Shown here in pieces: positions 9,538 through 18,085 of a stretch of 64,000 bases of DNA; the stretch's first letter is position 1, and each line of letters opens with the position of its first letter. Source of the DNA: an uncultured Planctomycetaceae bacterium (GTDB taxonomy: Bacteria; Planctomycetota; Planctomycetia; Planctomycetales; Planctomycetaceae); assembly GCA_903896675.1 (NCBI GenBank), contig CAITYU010000377.1:25713-89712 (forward strand). Reading direction: 5' to 3'. The notes beneath the pieces were generated by a model. That model was not told the DNA's origin. It saw only the letters and a program-made list of their open reading frames with translations, and did not search any database. The position numbers and the translations under genes were made by a program.

Positions 9538-11148
9538 TCAGGTAACCGCTGCACTGGGTTCATCGAGGAATCGTCGGAGGACATTGGCTGTGATTCTGGA
9601 GATCTGCTGATCCACAGGCAGAGACGCCACGTAGTTGATGGAACCGACGGAGAATACCGCACCTTTGGAGTCTGTTTCCAGCAGCACCATTTCCGCTCCG
9701 CCGTTATCGGGATTGGTTCCGCGAGCCAGCAGTCTGGTCTGGGGTGGAGAACTGGCCGAGCGTTTGTCAGTTTCGTGTCCGGAGGCTCCGCCGGGGCAGC
9801 GTCTGTGCAGGCATTCCTCGCCGAACAGCTGTCCGTTACGCAGGCCGGTGCCGGCAAACACCCAGTGTGCTTCATCCTGCACCTGGTAGGGCGCACCGGT
9901 CATGGCGCCGGCCGGCGTAAAGACAACTCCCAGCAGGCTGGCTTCTGATTCATGTCGCATCCCGAAACGGCTGTCGCAGCCGTTCATGCCGCTGCTCCAG
10001 AGCGACTGAATGCAGCCATTGTGAACCGTCATGGCAGCATCGTGAAGCTGCACTTCGCAGTTCAGTCCATTGCCACCGAGGTACATCAGTCTGCCACCGG
10101 TGTGCTGCACCCAGTGCCGGACCTGCCGGTACATGGGCAGGCTCCAGTATTCCGGATGCACAGCGATGATCAGTACGCGGTAATCCTGCAGGTTCAGCGT
10201 ACCGTCGTGCAACTGAGTCTCTGCGTAGTAGTCGTAGTCGAAATGCTCGCGTTCGAGCCAGCCGAGCAGACGCCATTCCGCGGGTGCGAGGTGACAGGCC
10301 TGGCGACCTTCGATGGGATCCGTGATGGCCTCTGTGAAGTCCACATCGCAGAAGGGTTCCGGTCTTTCGAATGACAGCGGAGCATACCTGGGATAACCCC
10401 AGGTACCGTGTTCCGGATCGGCGTAACGCTTCAGTTCGACTCGTGAATTGACTGTGGGTGTCTGCGGCAACTGATCGGCATGAATGTAGTTGCTGCGTCC
10501 GCCGAACGAGTTGTAGGCGTTCCAGGTGATATTCGAGGCGAGTACGGCGACTTTCGCCTGTGGTTTGCGGGGGGCGACGATCCACGGGAAGGAGAACTGC
10601 CGCCCTGAGCGATCCTGGGCGCGGAAATAATACAGCCCGCTGCGTTCCGGTGCCTGCACGAACTGCCGGTGCGTGACGGATGTGTAACCGACGCTGTTCC
10701 AGCGACAGCCGGTCTGAGTGTAGTCACCGTCCGGCGTGACCTGCATAACGGCTCGTGGCCCGTGTTCATCGTGCCAGCCGAGCTGCCGTACAAGTTCCGG
10801 TTGCCAGCCGTACCGCCACAACTGCAGCCGATAGGCATCAACGGCGTGGACTCGGAATTCGGATTCATCTCCGGCGCGCACCCATTTGGGCCACGCATAC
10901 CCCAGCAGTCCGTCAGCCAGCAGGCGGAATTGCACGGGTTCGCAAAGGGGCAGGGTGACGTGCGAAATTTTTGCGCCGAAACCATCCTTGCGCAGAATCA
11001 CCCGATAATGGCCGGCGGGCAGATCCAGCCAGACGCTGCCACTGGCTCGCGAACGAGTCTCCCACGACTGTCCTGCATCATCGACGAATTCCAGCAGTAC
11101 ATCGGGGAGTGCGACATAGCGTTCGTCACTGACATAGCCGATTTTCAT
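9538..11148 (-). CDS. N,N-dimethylformamidase beta-subunit-like C-terminal domain protein
   Basis: 'ASNITWNAYNSFGGRSNYIH', 'YYFRAQDRSGRQFSFPWIVAP', 'YRVLIIAVHPEYWSLPMYRQVRHWVQHTGGRLMYLGGNGL'. Confidence 0.7.
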   Translation of the reverse strand: MKIGYVSDERYVALPDVLLEFVDDAGQSWETRSRASGSVWLDLPAGHYRVILRKDGFGAKISHVTLPLCEPVQFRLLADGLLGYAWPKWVRAGDESEFRVHAVDAYRLQLWRYGWQPELVRQLGWHDEHGPRAVMQVTPDGDYTQTGCRWNSVGYTSVTHRQFVQAPERSGLYYFRAQDRSGRQFSFPWIVAPRKPQAKVAVLASNITWNAYNSFGGRSNYIHADQLPQTPTVNSRVELKRYADPEHGTWGYPRYAPLSFERPEPFCDVDFTEAITDPIEGRQACHLAPAEWRLLGWLEREHFDYDYYAETQLHDGTLNLQDYRVLIIAVHPEYWSLPMYRQVRHWVQHTGGRLMYLGGNGLNCEVQLHDAAMTVHNGCIQSLWSSGMNGCDSRFGMRHESEASLLGVVFTPAGAMTGAPYQVQDEAHWVFAGTGLRNGQLFGEECLHRRCPGGASGHETDKRSASSPPQTRLLARGTNPDNGGAEMVLLETDSKGAVFSVGSINYVASLPVDQQISRITANVLRRFLDEPSAAVT

Positions 11149-11235
11149 GCGAGCGGATCCGGTTCAGTGCTGCGTGTTGAGACAGTCTGAGACTGATTAG
11201 CGAGCAGCATAGCAGAGAACGCGACGGCCGTCGTC

Positions 11236-11427
11236 TCAGGGGCGAGCGGCCAGCGGTCGGAACAGCGGGCTCTGTTCGGCTGCCTGCTCGGGCCTGCTGT
11301 GGATCTCTTCGCAGCGCAGGCACCGTCGCGGTTCGCCGGTCATTTCTCCGTCAATTTCGACACCACAGCACTGGCAGATGAAGCCACGCTGCACAAAGAC
11401 GGAAATTCTCATTACGAGATCGCCCAT
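11236..11427 (-). CDS. small putative zinc-ribbon protein
   Basis: 63 aa with two CxxC pairs: 'GFICQCCGVEI...PRRCLRCEEI'. Confidence 0.5.
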   Translation of the reverse strand: MGDLVMRISVFVQRGFICQCCGVEIDGEMTGEPRRCLRCEEIHSRPEQAAEQSPLFRPLAARP

Positions 11428-11599
11428 GGGAATCTGCTTTTGGGGAGGTGGAGAGGAGCAGGAACGAGGCTGGTGTCGGACGCGGTGCCGCCGCCTGAGC
11501 TGGCGAATCTTTGCCCGTCATCGTGTTATAGACGCCATGTGCCGGGAGGCCAGTGTGCAGCGATTCGGGTGAAGGGCGTCCAGAGCTGGCTGGGGGGTG

Positions 11600-12283
11600 T
11601 TACGCGTCGCGGAGCAGCGAGAATCCGCGGGCTACGTAGACGGCACCGCTGTAGAGAGTTGCAGCGACAGCCAGATACAGCGTGGCATCGCGGAACATGG
11701 CGGTCCAGCTGAACTGCAGCAGCGGGGCCATGGACAGCAGGCTGACACTGACGGCGACGCACTGCAGCACCATTTTCAGTTTGCCGATGAAGCTGGCGGA
11801 AAAGTCCTTGCCTTCTTTTTCGAGGATGCCGCGGAGGCTGGAGACGAACATTTCCCGTCCGATGATGATGATCACCATCCATGCCCGGACGCCGGAATCC
11901 GGCTGCGTCTGATGTTCGAGGAGAAACACAAAGGTTCCACAGACGATGACTTTATCGACGAATGGGTCGAGTATGCGGCCGAGGACGGTGATCTGTTTGT
12001 TGCGTCGCGCGATGTAGCCGTCCAGTGCATCGGTGGAGGCTGCGACGATGAACAGGATGGCTGCGAGGATCCACTGGCTGGTCAGGGCGATCATGGCGAA
12101 CAGACCGAAGGCCAGCAGCAGTCGTGAGCCGGTGATCAGGTTGGGCAGATTCAGCGCGTGGCGACCCAGGACAGCGGGGCGTTCAGCGGTGGATGCGGCC
12201 TGAGAAGAATTCATAACGGGGAGCGCTGATTTGGAAGGACGCCGAGTGGACCAGCTGTACTGCAGGATGCTGCGGTCGAGCAT
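11600..12283 (-). CDS. pgsA: CDP-diacylglycerol--glycerol-3-phosphate 3-phosphatidyltransferase
   Basis: 'ASTDALDGYIARRNKQITVLGRILDPFVDKV' CDP-alcohol phosphotransferase motif (D-x2-DG-x2-AR-x8-G-x3-D-x3-D). Confidence 0.9.
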   Translation of the reverse strand: MLDRSILQYSWSTRRPSKSALPVMNSSQAASTAERPAVLGRHALNLPNLITGSRLLLAFGLFAMIALTSQWILAAILFIVAASTDALDGYIARRNKQITVLGRILDPFVDKVIVCGTFVFLLEHQTQPDSGVRAWMVIIIIGREMFVSSLRGILEKEGKDFSASFIGKLKMVLQCVAVSVSLLSMAPLLQFSWTAMFRDATLYLAVAATLYSGAVYVARGFSLLRDA

Positions 12284-12597
12284 TCTCGTATCCTGTCATT
12301 CCGCCGTGATTTACACAAACGCGACGATGAAAAAAGCGGTGTTTCTGTTGAAATCCCGGGGATCCGGAATCGTTGATTTTTCGCAGCAGAGGCTCAAAGT
12401 CGGCACTGTTATTCGTGAATTCGCGGAATCGGTGCGGAATGCACTGGCATTGCGGATGCCGAGTGATCTCGGGTTTCTGAGGGTTGGTTGGTTGAACGAT
12501 TGCCACGGATCTGACACAGTGTTCTGAGAAAAACTTCGGCCCTGTCTGCGGGGCTGTTCAGGATCCTTCCCGTTCGCTGCATTCAGGAGCGATTCGC

Positions 12598-14118
12598 TTG
12601 CACGCTGATCTTCCCACCTCCGGGCCCGACTTGTCCGCAACTTCTCATACCGGTCCCTGGTACCGTGCCCTGAATCGGTATCACTGGTTCGTGCTGGTGG
12701 TGTCGGCTCTGGGCTGGCTGTTTGACTGTCTGGACCAGCAGCTGTTCATTCTGGCACGACCGGCAGCGATGAATGACCTGCTGAGTCATATCAAGGATGC
12801 GAAGCTGCTGGCCAGTGAATCGCAGAAGTACGGTGACATTGCGACGTCGGTGTTTATTGCCGGCTGGGCGACCGGCGGGTTGATTTTCGGGATGCTGGGG
12901 GATCGCATCGGTCGTGCGAAGACGATGCTGATCACGATTCTGATGTATTCCATGTTTACGGGGCTCAGTGCGTTTTCCGTCAGCGTTTATGACTTCGCCT
13001 TTTACCGCTTTCTGACGGGTCTGGGTGTGGGCGGTGAGTTCGCGGTGGGCGTGGCTTTGGTGGCCGAGGTGATGCCTGCGGTGGCTCGACCGTATGCTCT
13101 TTCTCTGCTGCAGGCTTTGTCGGCTTTCGGGAACATCAGTGCAGCGCTGATCAATCTGGGGCTGGGGGTGGCTGAGGGCGAGGGATTTGTGACCAGTCCG
13201 TGGCGGATTATGTTCTGCATCGGTGCTTTGCCGGCACTGCTGACGATTGTGATTCGACGAAATCTGAAGGAGCCGGAGGCGTGGCAGAGAAGTCGGGCTG
13301 AGGGTCGGGTGGTGTCCACGACGGAGACGTATCGTGAACTGTTCGGGCATCCGGTCTGGCGGCGGCATGCACTGCTGGGACTGGCACTGGCGTGTTCGGG
13401 GGTGATTGGATTGTGGGCTGTGGGTTTTTATGTACCCGACCTGACTCGCACGGTGCAGACGAAGCCGGTGACGGAGGCGATTTACGCGGCTGAAATTCAG
13501 GCGGCCCGGACCGCCGGTGATGCAGCTCGCGTGGCCGCTTTGCAGCAGGTGCAGCAGGCGATTGCGGCCAATAAACTGGAAGGGCTCAGCACCGAGCTGC
13601 AGGACGTGAAGAAGTCGGTGGATCCGAAGATCAAGGGCCGTCTGACGTACTATCAGAGCTACAGTTCGATAGCCATCAACATTGGGGCGTTCTGCGGGAT
13701 GTTTGGTTTTGGGGCACTGTCGCAGCGGATTGGTCGCAAGCCCACATTTGCGATTGCTCTGGTGGCTGCGTTTGTTTCGACTGTCACGGTGTTCTGGACG
13801 CTGCAGGATCTGTGGCAGATCTTTGTGCTGGTGCCGATTATGGGGTTCTGTCAGTTGAGTCTGTTTGGCGGATATGCGGTGTATTTTCCGGAGTTGTTTC
13901 CGACGCGACTGCGGTCGACGGGAGTCAGTTTCTGTTACAACGTGGGGCGTTTTGTGGCTGCAGTGGGACCGCTGGTGAAGATGTGGCTGAATGAGGTCTT
14001 CAAGGAGACGGCTGAGCCATTGCGGTACGCTGGTGTCACGATGTGTCTGGTCTTCCTGGTGGGACTGGTGGTGCTGCCGTTCCTCCCGGAGACTCTGGGC
14101 AAGCCATTGCCGGAGTGA
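12598..14118 (+). CDS. MFS transporter with a central Ala/Gln-rich insertion
   Basis: 12-TM pattern; 'GGLIFGMLGDRIGRAKTMLIT', 'GLGVGGEFAVGVALVAEVMP', 'PELFPTRLRSTGVSFCYNVGR'. Probable TTG start or a downstream start. Confidence 0.88.
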   Translation: MHADLPTSGPDLSATSHTGPWYRALNRYHWFVLVVSALGWLFDCLDQQLFILARPAAMNDLLSHIKDAKLLASESQKYGDIATSVFIAGWATGGLIFGMLGDRIGRAKTMLITILMYSMFTGLSAFSVSVYDFAFYRFLTGLGVGGEFAVGVALVAEVMPAVARPYALSLLQALSAFGNISAALINLGLGVAEGEGFVTSPWRIMFCIGALPALLTIVIRRNLKEPEAWQRSRAEGRVVSTTETYRELFGHPVWRRHALLGLALACSGVIGLWAVGFYVPDLTRTVQTKPVTEAIYAAEIQAARTAGDAARVAALQQVQQAIAANKLEGLSTELQDVKKSVDPKIKGRLTYYQSYSSIAINIGAFCGMFGFGALSQRIGRKPTFAIALVAAFVSTVTVFWTLQDLWQIFVLVPIMGFCQLSLFGGYAVYFPELFPTRLRSTGVSFCYNVGRFVAAVGPLVKMWLNEVFKETAEPLRYAGVTMCLVFLVGLVVLPFLPETLGKPLPE

Positions 14119-14147
14119 GATCCGCAGCGTGGCAGGCAGGTGTGCCG

Positions 14148-15527
14148 ATGAAGAGTGATGCGCGGAAGGTCAATGCCGGTCTTCGCGGCGGGCTGCTGTG
14201 TTTTGCAGTTTCTGCAATTCTGCTGCTGTCCGGGGGACCGCTGTTGGCGCAGGTACGGCTGCCGGACGACCGTCCGGCGCTGGATGTGGCAGCATTGGAA
14301 GCGGCGGGTTTGAGGGTGTATCGTTCGCGGCATCTGGTGCTGGTTTCTGATGCTCCGATTGAGCAGTGTCAGGATCTGCCGGGGCTGGTGGATCGTTTTT
14401 ATCCGGCGCTGCAGCAGACGCTGGGTCCGCTGGCACCGGCTGTCGGTGGTGCGGAGTTTCAGGTCACTGGTTACCTGATGGATGCGCGGGAGCGGTTTCA
14501 GCAGGCGGGGGTACTGCCGGATGGTGATTTCGTGATTCGTCACGGTCGTCATCTGGGGTATCAGTTCTGGATGAACAATCAGCCTTCCGACTATTATCGG
14601 CGTCATTTGCTGCTGCACGAGGTTGTGCACTGTTATCTGATGTGCGAGCACGGGATGCGGGACATTCCGCCGCTGTGGTACACGGAGGGTGTTGCCGAGA
14701 TGCTGGCGACGCATCGGTTGCAGCCGCTGCAGTTCGGGATCCTGCCTGAGCAGTTGAATGGTTTTGAGGGCTGGGGGCGGATTGCCGAGCTGCGGCGACG
14801 CCCGCTGGACCCTGCCGGCGACGTGTCTGAGGGCGTGTTGCTGGATGACGTGCTGAATCCGGCCAGTCGGATTTTTCTTTCCGACCTGCGGTATGCTCAG
14901 GCGTGGGGTCTGGTGTGGCTGTTGCGGAATCATCCTGAACTGCAGCGACCGTTTGCGGGCCTGTTTCGGGTACGCACACGGGCGCAGTTTGATACAGCGA
15001 CAGCGGGGATATCAGCGGAGCAGTTGCAGCGGCTGGGGATTGTGTGGCAGTTGATGCTGGATGCGTGGGAGGAGGGCTTTGATCCGGAGCGGTCGTTTCC
15101 ATTGCTGAACCCGGAATGGCAGTTGTGGTCGGAGGTGTCGGCGAGGCCACAGCAGTTGCAGGTGCAGGCGGAGCGGGGCTGGCAGCCGAGTGGTTACTGG
15201 TTTGGTGCAGAGACGCGAATTCGGCTGTCGGCAGCAGGACGGAGTGTGCTGCAGGCGGCGGGTGCGGACGGTGCGCGGGCGTGGGAATCGGAGCCTGCGG
15301 GAATTACGATCGATTATGCTCAGGGGCGACCACTGGGTGAGCTGCAGGCGGTGCTGGTGAAGCGTGAACCGGACGGAGTACCGCAGCGGCTGTCGGTGGG
15401 AGCGGGCAGTGAGCTGCAGGTGCCTGCGGGCAGTGAGTTATGGCTGCGAATCAATGATTTCGAGGGTCAGCGGCGTGGGAATTCCGGGGGCTATCAGGTG
15501 CAGTTGCAGTCGGCAGCGGACCGCTGA
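14148..15527 (+). CDS. exported putative gluzincin-type metalloprotease (HExxH)
   Basis: Signal-like N-terminus 'LLCFAVSAILLLSGGPLLA'; 'LLLHEVVHCYLMCEHGMRDIPPLWYTEGVAEMLATH' (HEVVH plus downstream E). Confidence 0.6.
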   Translation: MKSDARKVNAGLRGGLLCFAVSAILLLSGGPLLAQVRLPDDRPALDVAALEAAGLRVYRSRHLVLVSDAPIEQCQDLPGLVDRFYPALQQTLGPLAPAVGGAEFQVTGYLMDARERFQQAGVLPDGDFVIRHGRHLGYQFWMNNQPSDYYRRHLLLHEVVHCYLMCEHGMRDIPPLWYTEGVAEMLATHRLQPLQFGILPEQLNGFEGWGRIAELRRRPLDPAGDVSEGVLLDDVLNPASRIFLSDLRYAQAWGLVWLLRNHPELQRPFAGLFRVRTRAQFDTATAGISAEQLQRLGIVWQLMLDAWEEGFDPERSFPLLNPEWQLWSEVSARPQQLQVQAERGWQPSGYWFGAETRIRLSAAGRSVLQAAGADGARAWESEPAGITIDYAQGRPLGELQAVLVKREPDGVPQRLSVGAGSELQVPAGSELWLRINDFEGQRRGNSGGYQVQLQSAADR

Positions 15528-15565
15528 GCCAACTGACGGACTGTGATCGTGCGGGGACTGAACTG

Positions 15566-16948
15566 ATGCTGGGAATAGTGGCGATTCTGGCTTCGCTGAC
15601 ACTGCTGATGCTGCTGGCCTATCGGGGTGCGAGCGTAATCGCTCTGGCTCCGGTGTGTCTGTTACTGGCTGTGATGGCGGATCCGGCGACACCGCTGCTG
15701 GCCGGGTATACGCAGGTGTTCATGCCCGGTGTGGGGCGCTTCATTGCGCAATATTTTCCGTTGTTTCTGCTGGGTGCGGTCTTTGGTCGGCTGATGGAGG
15801 CAGCGGGGGCGGCGCGGCGGATTGCGGTGTTCATCACGGAGCTGCTGGGTGCAGAGCGTGCGGTGCTGGCGGTGGTGCTGACCTGTGCCGTGCTGACTGG
15901 CGGGGGTGTGTCGTTGTTTGTGGTGGTGTTTGCGGTGCAGCCGATTGCCGATTATCTGTTTCGTCGGGCGGACGTGCCGCGGCGTCTGATTCCGGCGGCG
16001 ATTGCTCTGGGTTCATTCACATTCACGATGACGGCACTGCCGGGGACAGTGCAGCTGCCCAATCTGATTCCGATGCAGTGGTTTGGAACAACGGCGTTTG
16101 CGGCGGCGGGGCCGGGTTTGGTGGCATCCGTGGCGATGTTTGCGGCGGGGATGTTGTGGCTGGGTCGGCGAGTGCGAGCGGCGCAGCAGCGGGGTGAAGG
16201 TTACGGGGGCGGGCAGGTGGCGCAGTCAGCGGTGTCGACGGAGGCCGGGCCGTTGCCGGGGACAGTCGCCGCGTTCGCTCCGATTCTGTGCGTGATCGTG
16301 GCCAATTTTGTGCTGTCGCAGTGGGTTCTGCCGAAGCTGAATGCCGGTTATCTGGCGGATGCGAGGTTTGGTGGGACGACTCTGGCGAAGGTGCTGGGAA
16401 CGTGGTCGGCGCTGCTGTCGATGCTGCTGGCGATTGGGCTGGCGGCGCTGCTGTTTGGCCGGTCATTTCGGACTGTGAATGAGTGGCTGGGAGAAGGAGC
16501 GAAGTCGTGTCTGCTGCCGGTGTTCAACACGGCGACCGAGTATGGGTATGGGACCACGATCGCGTCACTGGCGGGGTTTGCGGCGATTCGGGACTGGCTG
16601 AGTTCCTTAAGTCCGGGGAATCCGCTGGTATCGGAAGCTGTGACGGTGAACATTCTGGCGGGTATCACCGGCTCGGCATCGGGGGGCTTAAGTCTGGCAC
16701 TGGAGTCGATGGGGAAGGTCTACGCGTCTCAGGCGCAGGCGGGTCTGGTGGATCCGGAGCTGCTGCATCGTGTGGCGGCGATGTCGTGTGGCGGGCTGGA
16801 CAGTCTGCCGCACAACGGGGCGTTGATCACACTGCTGATGATTTGTCGGTGTACTCATCGGGAAAGTTATCCGGACGTGGCTGTGGTGACGGTCCTGATT
16901 CCGCTGGCGGCCACGGCGCTGGTGGTGCTGTATGGGGCGGGATTGTGA
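15566..16948 (+). CDS. GntP-family permease
   Basis: 'FPLFLLGAVFGRLMEAAGAARRIA', 'GVSLFVVVFAVQPIADYLFRRADVPRRLIPAAIALGSFTFTMTALPGTVQ'. Confidence 0.85.
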   Translation: MLGIVAILASLTLLMLLAYRGASVIALAPVCLLLAVMADPATPLLAGYTQVFMPGVGRFIAQYFPLFLLGAVFGRLMEAAGAARRIAVFITELLGAERAVLAVVLTCAVLTGGGVSLFVVVFAVQPIADYLFRRADVPRRLIPAAIALGSFTFTMTALPGTVQLPNLIPMQWFGTTAFAAAGPGLVASVAMFAAGMLWLGRRVRAAQQRGEGYGGGQVAQSAVSTEAGPLPGTVAAFAPILCVIVANFVLSQWVLPKLNAGYLADARFGGTTLAKVLGTWSALLSMLLAIGLAALLFGRSFRTVNEWLGEGAKSCLLPVFNTATEYGYGTTIASLAGFAAIRDWLSSLSPGNPLVSEAVTVNILAGITGSASGGLSLALESMGKVYASQAQAGLVDPELLHRVAAMSCGGLDSLPHNGALITLLMICRCTHRESYPDVAVVTVLIPLAATALVVLYGAGL

Positions 16949-17024
16949 TCGGGTGGCTGTTGCGGGCTGAGTCTGTTTGTGGCAGTGGTGGGGTTGGTCA
17001 CCTGACCGGGATACGGTTTTGTCG

Positions 17025-17813
17025 CTAAGCGTCAGTCTTGCGCAGGACGAACAGCTGGAAGTCGCTGGAGGGCTGGCTGAGTGGTTGTCCATGGGCGTCG
17101 AGCACATGGACGTGGTATCCGCGTTTGCGTGCGAGGTGCCAGAATGTTTGTGGTGCTGTGCGTCCACCGTCTCCCAGCCAGCAGACTCCGCCTGGTGCCA
17201 GCATCTGATCCAGCAGTTGCAGCAGGGGTTCGAAGGCTGACTGCTGGTACAGCAGGTCGCAGCCGATGATGACGGGCCAGGTCGTGTCTTCCGGTTGCCG
17301 CCAGTCGAGCAGCTGAGTGGAGAAGTTGCGGCAGTCGTTCAATTCGGCGTTGCGTGCTGCGAGGACCACGGCGCGGTGTTCGTAGTCGGTAAAGGTGACG
17401 CGATGTCCGCGTCGCAGTGCGGCCAGTCCGACGATGCCGGTGCCGCAGCCCAGCTCCAGAACTCGAGTGCCTGCGGGCCAGTCGGCCTGCAGGACTGCGT
17501 TGATCATGGGGATGGCTGCCGGCCAGACAAAGGCCCAGTAGGGCATGCGGTCATCACTGGTAGCGGCAGCGCTGGCGGATGGTTCATCGAGCAGTGCGTC
17601 GGGGTTGGCTGGCAGCAGCAGTTGCCATGTCTGTCCGTCGATCTGCAGAGTGCCGCGGACCCAGCCACCGGGCAGTGGAAACGGCCCATCGGCGGCGATC
17701 ACCCCGGAGTCCTGTTCAGGCCGGTGGGGAATCAGTTCGGTGCGGAGGTTGACGGGTCGGGGAATCATCGGGAAGGGTGGTGACTGAGTGGACAAAACAG
17801 CAGTTGGCAACAA
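17025..17813 (-). CDS. class I SAM-dependent methyltransferase (METTL20/ETFB-Kmt-like)
   Basis: 'PYWAFVWPAAIPMINAVLQADWPAGTRVLELGCGTGIVGLAALRRGHRVTFTDYEHRAVVLAARNAELN'. Confidence 0.82.
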   Translation of the reverse strand: MLPTAVLSTQSPPFPMIPRPVNLRTELIPHRPEQDSGVIAADGPFPLPGGWVRGTLQIDGQTWQLLLPANPDALLDEPSASAAATSDDRMPYWAFVWPAAIPMINAVLQADWPAGTRVLELGCGTGIVGLAALRRGHRVTFTDYEHRAVVLAARNAELNDCRNFSTQLLDWRQPEDTTWPVIIGCDLLYQQSAFEPLLQLLDQMLAPGGVCWLGDGGRTAPQTFWHLARKRGYHVHVLDAHGQPLSQPSSDFQLFVLRKTDA

Positions 17814-18085
17814 TCGCCGTGTCCGGCAGAGTCGGCGGGCAGATGCGTGGGTGTGGGGAAATGGTGGGTGATTTGTCAGGAAATCCTTACGAAAGTCCGA
17901 TTTTCTGAACAGTCAGCCTGTCCCAAATCGCCCGATTTTCCCGCCAGAATCGTCCCGGGTTTGCTGATTTCCGCGTGACAGTGGATTATCGATTTTGCTA
18001 GGCTGTGGGGTTCTGCGAGTGATTCGGGCGTGGCCCCCTTGTTCTGCGTTTTCCTGCCGTTCAACTTCCTGCCTGCTGGTTCGTC

